NCBI GenBank assembly: GCA_947459535.1
Contig: CANHDY010000004.1
Span: 1 to 40,873 of the forward strand
DNA length: 40,873 nucleotides
Source: Rickettsiales bacterium
GTDB lineage: Bacteria > Pseudomonadota > Alphaproteobacteria > Rickettsiales > SXRF01
Direction: 5' to 3'
Of this stretch, positions 24,031 through 31,398 are shown one piece after another. The notes beneath the pieces were generated by a model. It searched no databases. It was not told the origin of the DNA and was given only the letters and a program-made list of their open reading frames with translations. Made by a program: the position numbers and the translations under genes. How positions within the stretch are numbered: position 1 is the stretch's first letter; every line of letters starts with the position of its first letter.

Positions 24031-24132
24031 ACAGATGACGGATGGCGGATGGCAAGTAACGAATCATCATCCTACTCCTTCACCGGCTCTTGCGGGGCTC
24101 GCTCTGCGGGCGCTTTGTCATCCGTCATCTGT
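24031..24132. repeat. inverted repeat pair around the MFP stop codon
   Basis: ACAGATGACGGATG (24031-24044) and its perfect complement CATCCGTCATCTGT (24119-24132) flank the MFP stop; further GGATGGCGGATGGC and TAATCCGTTATCC pieces extend the similarity. The right arm is translated as the MFP tail (LQMTDDKA). Confidence 0.75.
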
Positions 24133-25253
24133 AATCCGTTATCCAACTTATCGCCATTCATGGCGACAAGTTCAGGAACCACCGGCGCGCCGGGGAAAAA
24201 GACGCGCTGCGTGCCATTGATGACAATTTTTTCGCCCGGCTTCAGGCCATCTTCCACTATGCGCAGGCCTTCGGCCACGCCGCCCAGTGTCACCGCGCGC
24301 TGCTCGGTGGTGCCGTCTTCCTTCACCACAATCACGAACTTGCGGCTCTGATCTGTACCGATGGCTTTTTCAGCCACCAAAATGACAGGATGCGCCGCCG
24401 CATCCGCAATGCGCACTCGGGCAAAGAGTCCGGGCAAGAGCGAGCCATCCGCATTATCAAAAATAGTGCGCACACGAATGGTGCCGGATGCGATATTCAG
24501 CTGGTTATCAAATGATTGCACGCGGCCAGTGTAGGTTTTATCGCCGGTGGACAGCGCCAGCTCCACCGGAATGGACGAGATGGTTTCCTGGCTGCCCAGC
24601 GCCGGCTGCAAATAGCGCACGAAGGTCTGCTCATCGATTTCCACATCAGCATAAATCGGCGCGATGGAAACCACGCTGGTGAGCACGGGCGCGTTACCGC
24701 CGCTATCGACAAGATTGCCAACAGTGAGCTCCGGACGGCTTGCGCGGCCTTTGATTGGCGAGCGCACCTCGGTGTATTCTATATCCAGCTGGGCGCGGGT
24801 GAGCGCGGCGCGGGCGATCTCAACTTCATTTTTACGCTGGTCAAACTCCCGCTTGGGAATCGCCTTATCCGCTATCAGCGTGCGGGCACGAGCGAACTCT
24901 GCTTCAGCGAGCGCGGCAGTTGCCTGCGCCGCTTTCAGGGTTGCGGCGTAAGGGCGCGGGTCGATGGTAAAAAGTGGCTGGCCGGCCTCCACCATCTGCC
25001 CTTCAGCAAAATGCAGTTTCTGAATCACGCCGGAGACGCGCGGGCGAATCTCGGCGCTCTCCACGGCGCTGAGGCGCCCCGTGAATTCGCGCCACTCGCG
25101 CACATCTTTGGCCACCACCTCGGCAACCTCCACCGGCATTGCATCGCCCATGCCCGCCTGCCCGCCAGCACCGCCGCCGCCTGAAACCATGGAATACACT
25201 CCATAACCGCCTGCAGCGACAAGGATAAGAAACGCAAGATAACGACGCGGCAT
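24072..25253 (-). CDS. RND membrane fusion protein (HlyD/AcrA type)
   Basis: A 393-aa periplasmic adaptor. An N-terminal membrane anchor (YLAFLILVAAGGYGVYSMV), glycine-rich spacer, then the lipoyl half-motifs (RPRVSGVIQKLHFAEGQMVE), alpha-hairpin coiled coil, second lipoyl half (SPIKGRASRPELTVGNLVD) and beta-barrel/MP domains. It links the RND pump to the outer-membrane channel. It starts 6 bases after the ArsR-type gene. Its last 25 or so residues (NGDKLDNGLQMTDDKAPAER) are encoded by a palindromic repeat arm and have no family match, so the tail was probably added by repeat insertion. Confidence 0.92.
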   Translation of the reverse strand: MPRRYLAFLILVAAGGYGVYSMVSGGGGAGGQAGMGDAMPVEVAEVVAKDVREWREFTGRLSAVESAEIRPRVSGVIQKLHFAEGQMVEAGQPLFTIDPRPYAATLKAAQATAALAEAEFARARTLIADKAIPKREFDQRKNEVEIARAALTRAQLDIEYTEVRSPIKGRASRPELTVGNLVDSGGNAPVLTSVVSIAPIYADVEIDEQTFVRYLQPALGSQETISSIPVELALSTGDKTYTGRVQSFDNQLNIASGTIRVRTIFDNADGSLLPGLFARVRIADAAAHPVILVAEKAIGTDQSRKFVIVVKEDGTTEQRAVTLGGVAEGLRIVEDGLKPGEKIVINGTQRVFFPGAPVVPELVAMNGDKLDNGLQMTDDKAPAERAPQEPVKE

Positions 25254-25259
25254 AATGAC

Positions 25260-25610
25260 CTATTTTTTAGTTTTGGTTTTTTTGACTTTGTAGGGTTTGT
25301 GGTGTGCGAGGATGGATTCGAGCAGACCGGGAAATTTCTTATCAATGTCCTTTTTGCGAAGCGTGTTGTGCACCTCAATGCCTTTTTTTTCTGACCTCAC
25401 CAGACCGGATTCCCTGAGTATCCGAAAATGAAAAGACAGAGTAGAAGGCGAAATCACATCGCAGCTTTGATTGCAGCGCATGCCTTCACATTCCATCAGC
25501 CGCACCACGATTTCACGTCGCAGCGGGTCAGAAAGCGCATGCACCAACGCATCCAGCGAGATTTGTTGCAAGGTGGGGTGATGGAACGGCATGGCGGGCT
25601 TGTAATGCAT
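25260..25610 (-). CDS. ArsR-type winged-helix regulator of the RND operon
   Basis: A 116-aa protein with ArsR-like HTH: LDALVHALSDPLRREIVVRL, then ISPSTLSFHFRILRESGLVR and a wing SEKKGIEVHNTL. Three cysteines (C41, C46, C50) sit just before the recognition helix and could sense thiols, electrophiles or metal. The C-terminus is Lys-rich (KVKKTKTKK). It heads the operon regulator-MFP-RND-OMF, which suggests local repression of the pump. A TTCAA-N5-TTGAA inverted repeat lies just upstream at 25623-25637. Start at ATG 25610; the internal Met7 is an alternative. Confidence 0.85.
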   Translation of the reverse strand: MHYKPAMPFHHPTLQQISLDALVHALSDPLRREIVVRLMECEGMRCNQSCDVISPSTLSFHFRILRESGLVRSEKKGIEVHNTLRKKDIDKKFPGLLESILAHHKPYKVKKTKTKK

Positions 25611-25622
25611 TTATTTTAATAA

Positions 25623-25637
25623 TTCAAGAATATTGAA
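25623..25637. promoter_or_regulatory. putative operator between the ArsR-type gene and divergent lipid operon
   Basis: TTCAA-GAATA-TTGAA, a perfect 5-bp inverted repeat in an AT-rich stretch 13 bases before the ArsR-type ATG, a usual place for an autoregulatory site. Which protein binds it is inferred. Confidence 0.45.
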
Positions 25638-25676
25638 ATAATCATGGACGCATGTGTTCTGGCTGCGATATTCGCC

Positions 25677-25706
25677 TTGACGAGTGGCCGCCTGAGCGCC
25701 TAATCT
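25677..25706 (+). promoter_or_regulatory. putative promoter of the lipid-modification operon
   Basis: TTGACG (25677-25682), 18 bases, TAATCT (25701-25706). Transcription would begin within a few bases of the ATG at 25715, and no ribosome site is seen, so the transcript may be leaderless. Confidence 0.4.
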
Positions 25707-25714
25707 TTCGCGCG

Positions 25715-26962
25715 ATGAAAACTGTGGCAGTGATTGGTTCTGGCATTTCCGGCATGGGCGCGGCCTATTTGCTGTCGAAGCGCTATCGCGTGACGCTGTT
25801 TGAAAAAAACGCCGTCACCGGCGGTCATAGCCGCACTAAAACCGTCAGCTTTGACGGTAAGCAGATTCCCGTTGATACGGGCTTCATTGTTTTTAATTAC
25901 CCAACCTACCCTGAGCTGGTGGGGCTGTTTAAGCATCTCGGCGTGGCGCATGAAAAAAGCGACATGTCCTTTGCTTTCACCAGCTCCGGCGGTGCATTTG
26001 AGTGGGGAGCGCGCAGCCTAAATGCTGTGTTTGGCCAGCGCAGCAATCTACTGAATCCCTCCTTTTATAAAATGATTTGGCATGTGCGGCGATTTTTCCG
26101 GCAGGCGCCCGCCTGCCTCGCACGCGCCGATGAGCCAACCCTTGGCCAGCTACTTTCCGAGCTTCGCCTGGGGGATGGCTTCAGGCACCGCTTCATCATC
26201 CCCATGGGCGCGGCGATCTGGAGCTGCCCGGCGGCGGCGATGTTTGATTTTCCCGCCAAGACATTTGTGCGTTTTTTCATCAATCACGGGCTGATGTCGT
26301 TTGGCGGCCAGCACCAATGGTATACGGTAAGCGGCGGCAGCCAGGAATATGTGAAAAAAATCACTGCGCCGCTGGCTGGCCATATCCGCACCAGCGAGGC
26401 GATTAGCTCCGTGCGGCGCGAGGGTGAAAAAATTGCGGTGACGAACCAGCGCGGTGAGGTGTTTTATTATGACGAAGCGGTGCTCGCCTGCCACGCGGAC
26501 GAGGCGCTCGCCATGCTCAGCGACGCAACCGATGACGAGCGCGCGGTGCTTTCCTGCTTTTCCTATCAGGCCAACCAAGCCTACCTGCATTCCGACCCAC
26601 GCTTCATGCCAAGGCGCCGCGCCTGCTGGGCAAGCTGGAATTATCATGAAGGCGCGCCGGGCAAAGTTTCGCTCACTTACTGGATGAATCTGCTCCAGAA
26701 TATCGACGAGACCTATCCGCTGTTTGTGACGCTGAACCCCGAAACGCCCCCCGCTCCTGAACTCACTCATGACAGCCATCTGTTTCACCACCCGGTCTTC
26801 ACGCGCGAGGCCATCGCCGCGCAGGCGCGTATTCCTGAAATCCAAGGCAAGCGCGGCATCTGGTTTGCCGGCGCATATCAGCGCTACGGTTTTCATGAAG
26901 ATGGTTTGCAAAGCGCCGTAAAAGTTGCCGAGATGATGGGAGCGAGCATCCCGTGGCGCTAG
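25715..26962 (+). CDS. FAD-dependent amine-oxidase-like oxidoreductase (COG2907)
   Basis: A 415-aa flavoprotein. The N-terminus MKTVAVIGSGISGMGAAYLL is the FAD-binding Rossmann motif, followed by LFEKNAVTGGHSRT. Later blocks, VDTGFIVFNYPTYPELVGLF, GAAIWSCP, YTVSGGSQEYV and the C-terminal GIWFAGAYQRYGFHEDGLQS, are typical of the COG2907 group. These proteins accompany DUF1365 and CFA-synthase-like genes and are thought to oxidise or desaturate membrane fatty acids. I start at 25715 because the Rossmann fold begins there; the upstream extension to 25652 has no family match. The next gene overlaps its end. Confidence 0.85.
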   Translation: MKTVAVIGSGISGMGAAYLLSKRYRVTLFEKNAVTGGHSRTKTVSFDGKQIPVDTGFIVFNYPTYPELVGLFKHLGVAHEKSDMSFAFTSSGGAFEWGARSLNAVFGQRSNLLNPSFYKMIWHVRRFFRQAPACLARADEPTLGQLLSELRLGDGFRHRFIIPMGAAIWSCPAAAMFDFPAKTFVRFFINHGLMSFGGQHQWYTVSGGSQEYVKKITAPLAGHIRTSEAISSVRREGEKIAVTNQRGEVFYYDEAVLACHADEALAMLSDATDDERAVLSCFSYQANQAYLHSDPRFMPRRRACWASWNYHEGAPGKVSLTYWMNLLQNIDETYPLFVTLNPETPPAPELTHDSHLFHHPVFTREAIAAQARIPEIQGKRGIWFAGAYQRYGFHEDGLQSAVKVAEMMGASIPWR

Positions 26963-27711
26963 CGCATGGCCTGATGGTCGCTGATGTTTTCCACAAACGG
27001 CTGCACCCGAAAGAGCATGCTCTCAGCTACAAAGTCTATTATCTCTGCCTGCCAATGTCGCGGCTTGGCGAGGCCGCCGGAAGGCTGCTTCGCATCAATC
27101 GCGGCGGGCTGATGAGCTTTCGCGCAAGCGATTACGGCTTTGGTGACAAAGGCGAGATCTGGGCGCGCAGTGTGCTGAAACAGTATCAGCTGGCGGCAGC
27201 GGATGGTGAGCTGGTGCTGGTTACCATGCCGCGCATTCTGGGCTATGGCTTTAACCCGGTGAGTTTCTGGTTTTGCCTCGGTAAAGACGGTGCACTGCGC
27301 GCTGTTATCTCGGAAGTCAACAACACGTTCGGCGAGCGCCATGCCTATATTTCCTATCATGACGACCAGCGCCCCATCACCAAAGACGATGTGCTGGAAA
27401 GCCGGAAAATTTTCCATGTATCCCCGTTTATGAAGGTTGAAGGGCGCTATGAATTTCGCTTCAGCTACAGCGAAGAAAAAATCGGCGTGTGGATTGATTA
27501 TTTTGATAACCAGCGGAAAATGCTCATTACTTCCGTCGTTGGCAAACGCACTGGTCTAGATGATAAAAGCCTGCTAATTTGTTTTTTTACCTACCCGCTG
27601 GTGACGCTGAAAGTGATCGCGATGATCCATCTGCATGCGTTGAGGCTTGTCATCAAGGGTATTAAATATCATATTAAACCTGAGCCACCGACCGAAGAGA
27701 TCAGTCGATAA
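26953..27711 (+). CDS. DUF1365 family protein
   Basis: A 252-aa protein matching DUF1365: ADVFHKRLHPKEHALSYKVY, NRGGLMSFRASDYGFGDKGE, TMPRILGYGFNPVSFWFCLG, ISEVNNTFGERHAY and KIFHVSPFMKVEGRYEFRFS are all conserved blocks. It begins at a GTG inside the end of the preceding gene (10-base overlap). The family is consistently linked with CFA-synthase-like methyltransferases and has been implicated in fatty-acid modification under singlet-oxygen stress; the reaction is not assigned. Confidence 0.88.
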   Translation: MALAHGLMVADVFHKRLHPKEHALSYKVYYLCLPMSRLGEAAGRLLRINRGGLMSFRASDYGFGDKGEIWARSVLKQYQLAAADGELVLVTMPRILGYGFNPVSFWFCLGKDGALRAVISEVNNTFGERHAYISYHDDQRPITKDDVLESRKIFHVSPFMKVEGRYEFRFSYSEEKIGVWIDYFDNQRKMLITSVVGKRTGLDDKSLLICFFTYPLVTLKVIAMIHLHALRLVIKGIKYHIKPEPPTEEISR

Positions 27712-27713
27712 CT

Positions 27714-28880
27714 ATGATGAACCGTTTTTACGAACGCCTGCTGTTTGACACGTTTGAGCGCGCGATTGAACGCGGCGACATCACCATCACCGCTCCCGGC
27801 GGTGCTACCAGAACCTTCAAGGGAAGTGTGCCCGGCGCCAAAGCAATCTGGCAGATTCATGATTGGCAGGTGGTCAAGGCGCTTGCCAGCCGCGGGGATA
27901 TTGGCCTTGGCGAGACGTATACGCAGGGGCTATGGGACAGCCCGGATTTGGATGCGCTGTTTACCGTGTTTATCGACAATCTCAGCCGGCTGGACCGCTT
28001 TGCCAATGGCAGCCCGCTCAGCCGCGCCTGGCTTGCGCTGGTCAACAACATCATACGCCGAAACAGCCTGCGCGGTAGCAGCCGTAATATCCGCGCGCAT
28101 TACGATGTCGGTAATGAATTTTACAAGCTATGGCTGGATCCGACGATGACCTATTCATCCGCCATCTATTCCGGAAACGAAATGACGCTTCAGGACGCTC
28201 AGCGCGAAAAATACCAGCGCATCCTTTCCAAAATTGAGGAAGGCCGCAAACATATCCTTGAAATCGGCTGTGGCTGGGGCGGCTTTGCCGAAGAGGCCGC
28301 ACAGCGCGGCCACCGCCTGACCGGCCTGACGCTTTCGCACCAGCAGCACGCCTATGCCAGCGAGCGGCTGAAACACCAGCCGGCTGATATTCGCCTGCAG
28401 GATTACCGCGAGACCGGCGGCATGTTTGATGCCATTGCCTCGATCGAGATGTTTGAGGCGGTGGGTAGCCGCTACTGGCCATCATATTTTGATACGCTGA
28501 AATCGCGCATGGCGAAGGATGGTGTCGCCATGGTGCAGACCATCACCGTGGGCGATGAGATTTTCAACGATTACGCCGCGCGCAGCGACTATATCCGCCA
28601 TTATGTGTTTCCCGGCGGGCTGCTGCCATCGGTGGCAAGATTCCGCGAAAGCGCCGAAAAAGCAGGCCTTGCGGTGAAAGAGGTGTTTGCCTTCGGGCAG
28701 GACTATGCGCGCACGCTGCGCGAGTGGATGGCGCGCTTTGATGCCAGCGAAACGGCTATCCGCGCACTTGGCTATGATAGCGCCTTTATTCGCAGCTGGC
28801 GGCTGTATCTTGCGATGTGCGCCGCGTCGTTTGCCTGTGAGCGCACCAACGTGGTGCAGGTGGAGCTGGTGCATGCGTAA
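27714..28880 (+). CDS. cyclopropane-fatty-acid-synthase-like SAM methyltransferase
   Basis: A 388-aa Mycolic_acid/CFA-synthase family enzyme. Seen are IRAHYDVGNEFYKLWLDPTM, TYSSAIYSG, the SAM motif ILEIGCGWGGFAEEA (181-195), LTGLTLSHQQ, IASIEMFEAVG and YIRHYVFPGGLLPS. It methylates unsaturated acyl chains of phospholipids. In such operons it may make methyl-branched or furan-precursor acids rather than cyclopropanes (R. sphaeroides ufa pathway); I cannot decide from motifs. It lies two bases after the DUF1365 stop (ATG 27714 or 27717). Its end overlaps the next gene by 8 bases. Confidence 0.88.
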   Translation: MMNRFYERLLFDTFERAIERGDITITAPGGATRTFKGSVPGAKAIWQIHDWQVVKALASRGDIGLGETYTQGLWDSPDLDALFTVFIDNLSRLDRFANGSPLSRAWLALVNNIIRRNSLRGSSRNIRAHYDVGNEFYKLWLDPTMTYSSAIYSGNEMTLQDAQREKYQRILSKIEEGRKHILEIGCGWGGFAEEAAQRGHRLTGLTLSHQQHAYASERLKHQPADIRLQDYRETGGMFDAIASIEMFEAVGSRYWPSYFDTLKSRMAKDGVAMVQTITVGDEIFNDYAARSDYIRHYVFPGGLLPSVARFRESAEKAGLAVKEVFAFGQDYARTLREWMARFDASETAIRALGYDSAFIRSWRLYLAMCAASFACERTNVVQVELVHA

Positions 28881-29436
28881 ATGTTATCGTCATCGCGAGC
28901 TGAAGGCGAAGCGATCCAGTACGAAAATCTGGATTGCTTCGCTTACGCTCGCAATGACGGCACTATTCAGTTCTGGTGTATTTGCTAAGCCACCAGAGAT
29001 TGAAAAAGCCATCAAAGCCGAGGCGGCTTATGGCAAAGGCGCGCTCACAAGGCTGATTTTCCATGCCTACGACGCCGAGCTGTGGACGGATACCAAACCC
29101 TGGTCGTATGACGCGCCGTTTGCACTCAGCCTTACTTACCGCATGAATTTCACCAGTGAAGAGCTGGTGGAAAAAACCCTTGACGAGCTTGCGCGCATCC
29201 ATGGCGATAAAAGCCGCTACCGCGATGAGCTGTATCAGGCGTTTCCGGAGGTCAAAGACGGCGACCGCATCACCGCGCTTTTCCTGCCGGAAAAGGGAGT
29301 GCGTTTTTATTATAACGGGCATAAAACCTCGATGATCCCCTCGCCCGCTTTTGCCCGCAAGTTTTTTGATATCTGGCTGTCGGATCAAACCTCTGAGCCA
29401 CGCCTGCGCCGCAAGCTGCTGGGGCTCGGCGCATGA
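28873..29436 (+). CDS. chalcone-isomerase-like exported protein (PF16036-like)
   Basis: A 187-aa protein. The mature part has AYDAELWTDTKPWSYDAPFA, LSLTYRMNFTSEELVEKTLD and PEKGVRFYYNGHKTSMI, matching the CHI-like domain seen in DUF3833/CFA operons, probably a fatty-acid-binding fold. The first 38 residues form a signal peptide whose basic region (YRHRELKAKR) and hydrophobic core (IWIASLTLAMTALFSSGVFA) are encoded by a palindromic repeat (28888-28959). The ATG at 28873 overlaps the CFA gene end; upstream codons in this frame are a shadow. It likely works in the periplasm on membrane lipids. Confidence 0.78.
   Translation: MRKCYRHRELKAKRSSTKIWIASLTLAMTALFSSGVFAKPPEIEKAIKAEAAYGKGALTRLIFHAYDAELWTDTKPWSYDAPFALSLTYRMNFTSEELVEKTLDELARIHGDKSRYRDELYQAFPEVKDGDRITALFLPEKGVRFYYNGHKTSMIPSPAFARKFFDIWLSDQTSEPRLRRKLLGLGA
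28888..28959. repeat. GTCAT-CGCGAG palindromic repeat, copy 1 (inside coding sequence)
   Basis: Begins CGTCATCGCGAGC, ends GCTCGCAATGACG, with GCGATCCAG and CTGGATTGCTTCGC as inner arms. The same family occurs at 29446-29526 and 33681-33763. It encodes the signal peptide of the chalcone-isomerase-like protein. Confidence 0.9.
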
Positions 29437-29445
29437 TAAGTTTTT

Positions 29446-29526
29446 CGTCATTGCGAGGGAGCGAATGCGACCGAAGCAATCCAGAAAGATTCAGCTGGAT
29501 TGCTTCGCCTTCGGCTCGCAATGACG
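29446..29526. repeat. GTCATTGCGAG palindromic repeat, copy 2
   Basis: Begins CGTCATTGCGAGG, inner GAAGCAATCCAG and CTGGATTGCTTCGC, ends GCTCGCAATGACG. The terminal ATGACG holds the likely MFS start codon at 29521. Confidence 0.9.
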
Positions 29527-30789
29527 GCTAACTTGACCTATCATCAGCTTCTTCGCTATGCCGTTCTTGGCATTCCGCTTGGGTTTGTCGGGCTGCCGCT
29601 GTATGTGCATTTGCCGAAATACTACGCGGATTTTCTACCACTGTCGCTGGCGGCCATTGGCTTCGCGCTTTTTGCCACGCGTATTGTGGACTGTGTGGCC
29701 GATCCGTTCATCGGCGTGCTGTCGGATCGTCTGGCGGCGAAGCGCCGGCTACTCAGCGTCGCCGCGGCTTTAGTGATGGCACTGGGTGTCATCGCGCTGT
29801 TCTTCCTGCCGAGCTACGCCACCAGTGAAACGGCGATGCCGCTACTCATGCTGCTGCTTTGTATCACCTACCTTTCCTTCAGCCTGCTATCGGTGAATTT
29901 TTTTGCAAGTGGGCTGCTCATTTCCACCGACCCGCGCGAAACCACGCGCATCTCCGCCTGGCGCGAAGGCGCGATTATTCTTGGCGTGCTGGTGGCCTCT
30001 GCTTTGCCGCAAATACTCACAGAGGGACGCAGCAGCGAAGAAGCCTATCATCTCTTTGCGTGGATCGCAGCGTGGGTGATTATAGCCGCTTTGTTTACTC
30101 TTAAATCGCCATCATCCATTAAAACACCCCCACCCTGCCCTCCCCCGCAAGCAGGGGAGGTAAATTTTAGAGCTGTCTGGGAAAATAAAACGCTGCGCTG
30201 GATTTTTGCGATTTTCTTTATCAACGCCATTCCGCCTTCCATCACCGCGACGCTGTTTTTATTTTTTGTCTCGGATGTGCTGGGCGCGCCGGATTCAAGC
30301 GGCGCGTTTCTCGGGCTGTATTTCCTTGCCGCAGTACTTGCCATGCCGCTATGGGTAAAGCTGGCCACGCGCATCGGCAAACGCCGCTCGCTGATCAGCT
30401 CAATGACGCTCGCCATCCTTTCCTTCATCTGGGCGTATGGGCTGGATAGCAGCAATAGCACCATGTTTTATGCCATCTGCCTGCTTTCCGGCGCGGCGCT
30501 CGGCGGCGATTTGGCAGTGCTGCCCTCGCTGCTTTCAGACGCGCTGAAGGGCAAAGAACATCAAGGCGGGCTCGAGTTCGGCATCTGGAACTTCATCAGC
30601 AAATTCACCCTCGCCATGGCGGCCGGCATCGCGCTGCCGCTGCTGGCAGCGCTGGGCTATGAATCAGGCGCACGAAGCGAGGCAAGCCTTGGCGCACTCT
30701 CATTTGGCTACGCGCTGCTGCCCTGCCTCTTTAAACTCGGCGCGCTCGCACTACTTATACTAAGCCCCTTAGAGAGGAAAAACCCATGA
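29521..30789 (+). CDS. MFS carrier of the GPH/MelB type (COG2211)
   Basis: A 422-aa, 12-helix transporter. TRIVDCVADPFIGVLSDR after helix 2 is the MelB-type motif; ISAWREGAIILGVLVASALP and LSGAALGGDLAVLPSLLSDA also fit. Members in DUF1365/CFA operons are thought to move lipids or related compounds. The ATG at 29521 lies in the right arm of a repeat; the family N-terminus (LRYAVLGIPLGFVGLPLYVH) begins about 11 residues later and no other ATG is near. Residues of about 198-215 (SSIKTPPPCPPPQAGEVNFR) are encoded by another repeat inserted in frame in the central loop. Its stop overlaps the next gene (ATGA). Confidence 0.87.
   Translation: MTANLTYHQLLRYAVLGIPLGFVGLPLYVHLPKYYADFLPLSLAAIGFALFATRIVDCVADPFIGVLSDRLAAKRRLLSVAAALVMALGVIALFFLPSYATSETAMPLLMLLLCITYLSFSLLSVNFFASGLLISTDPRETTRISAWREGAIILGVLVASALPQILTEGRSSEEAYHLFAWIAAWVIIAALFTLKSPSSIKTPPPCPPPQAGEVNFRAVWENKTLRWIFAIFFINAIPPSITATLFLFFVSDVLGAPDSSGAFLGLYFLAAVLAMPLWVKLATRIGKRRSLISSMTLAILSFIWAYGLDSSNSTMFYAICLLSGAALGGDLAVLPSLLSDALKGKEHQGGLEFGIWNFISKFTLAMAAGIALPLLAALGYESGARSEASLGALSFGYALLPCLFKLGALALLILSPLERKNP
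30126..30163. repeat. CTCCCCCGCAAGC repeat inside the MFS gene
   Basis: CCTCCCC-CGCAAGCA-GGGGAGG hairpin (30139-30160). Shares the 13-base CTCCCCCGCAAGC with the intergenic element at 39726-39738. Translated in frame as a Pro-rich loop. Confidence 0.8.
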
Positions 30790-31316
30790 AAAAACTCTGC
30801 GCCCTTGCTGCCACCGCTGCCTTCATGCTTGGCGGCTGCAGCGCCACCACCACCGAAGATTATGCCAGCAAAACCCCCAAGCTCGACATCCGCCACTATC
30901 TTAATGGGCCGCTCGAAGCGCATGGTATTTTGTTTGATATGTCCGGCAAAGCTGACCTTGAATTCAAGGTCACGATGAAGGGCGCATGGAACGGCAATAC
31001 CGGCACGCTGGATGAGGATTTTGTGTTCAGCGACGGACGCAAGGACAAGCGCGTCTGGACGGTAACATTCAAAGATGACCACCACTTTACCGCGACCGCC
31101 CATGATGTCATTGGCGAGGCCGTGGGCACCCAGCACGGCAATGCCGTGAATATGAAATACACGCTGCGGGTAAAGCGCGCAAATGGCGATATGATTGATC
31201 TTACGATGGATGACTGGATGTATTTGCTGGATGACAAAACCCTGATCAACCGCACCAAGATGAAAAAATTTGGTTTCACGGTCGGTGAGCTGGTGATTAC
31301 GTTCAGGAAACTCTAA
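30786..31316 (+). CDS. DUF3833 lipoprotein
   Basis: A 176-aa protein with a lipoprotein signal (LCALAATAAFMLGGC, lipidated Cys18). DUF3833 blocks are clear: LDIRHYLNGPLEAHGILFDM, LDEDFVFSDGRKDKRVWTV and YTLRVKRANGDMIDLTMDDW, ending KFGFTVGELVITF. It is probably an outer-membrane or periplasmic lipid-associated protein and co-occurs with CFA-like, DUF1365 and MFS genes. The start overlaps the MFS stop (ATGA). Confidence 0.9.
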   Translation: MKKLCALAATAAFMLGGCSATTTEDYASKTPKLDIRHYLNGPLEAHGILFDMSGKADLEFKVTMKGAWNGNTGTLDEDFVFSDGRKDKRVWTVTFKDDHHFTATAHDVIGEAVGTQHGNAVNMKYTLRVKRANGDMIDLTMDDWMYLLDDKTLINRTKMKKFGFTVGELVITFRKL

Positions 31317-31319
31317 CAT

Positions 31320-31388
31320 CGTCATTCCCGCGAAAGCGGGAATCCAGAATATTTAATAAACTGGATGCCCGTTTTCACGGGCATGACG
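31320..31388. repeat. GTCATTCCCGCG palindromic repeat, copy 1
   Basis: CGTCATTCCCGCG-AAAG-CGGGAATCCAG on the left; CTGGATGCCCG-CGGGCATGACG on the right. It fills the gap between DUF3833 and SDR genes. Related copies at 35107-35194 and 36341-36490. Confidence 0.9.
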
Positions 31389-31398
31389 TAGGAAGGTA

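Noticed and set aside
24516-25184. Plus-strand open frame of 222 codons
   Set aside because: Lies entirely opposite the membrane fusion protein; the composition is that of a GC-rich shadow frame.
28687-28872. Upstream extension of the chalcone-isomerase-like frame
   Set aside because: Overlaps the conserved 3' part of the CFA-like gene in another frame; the ATG at 28873 gives a signal peptide and normal overlap.
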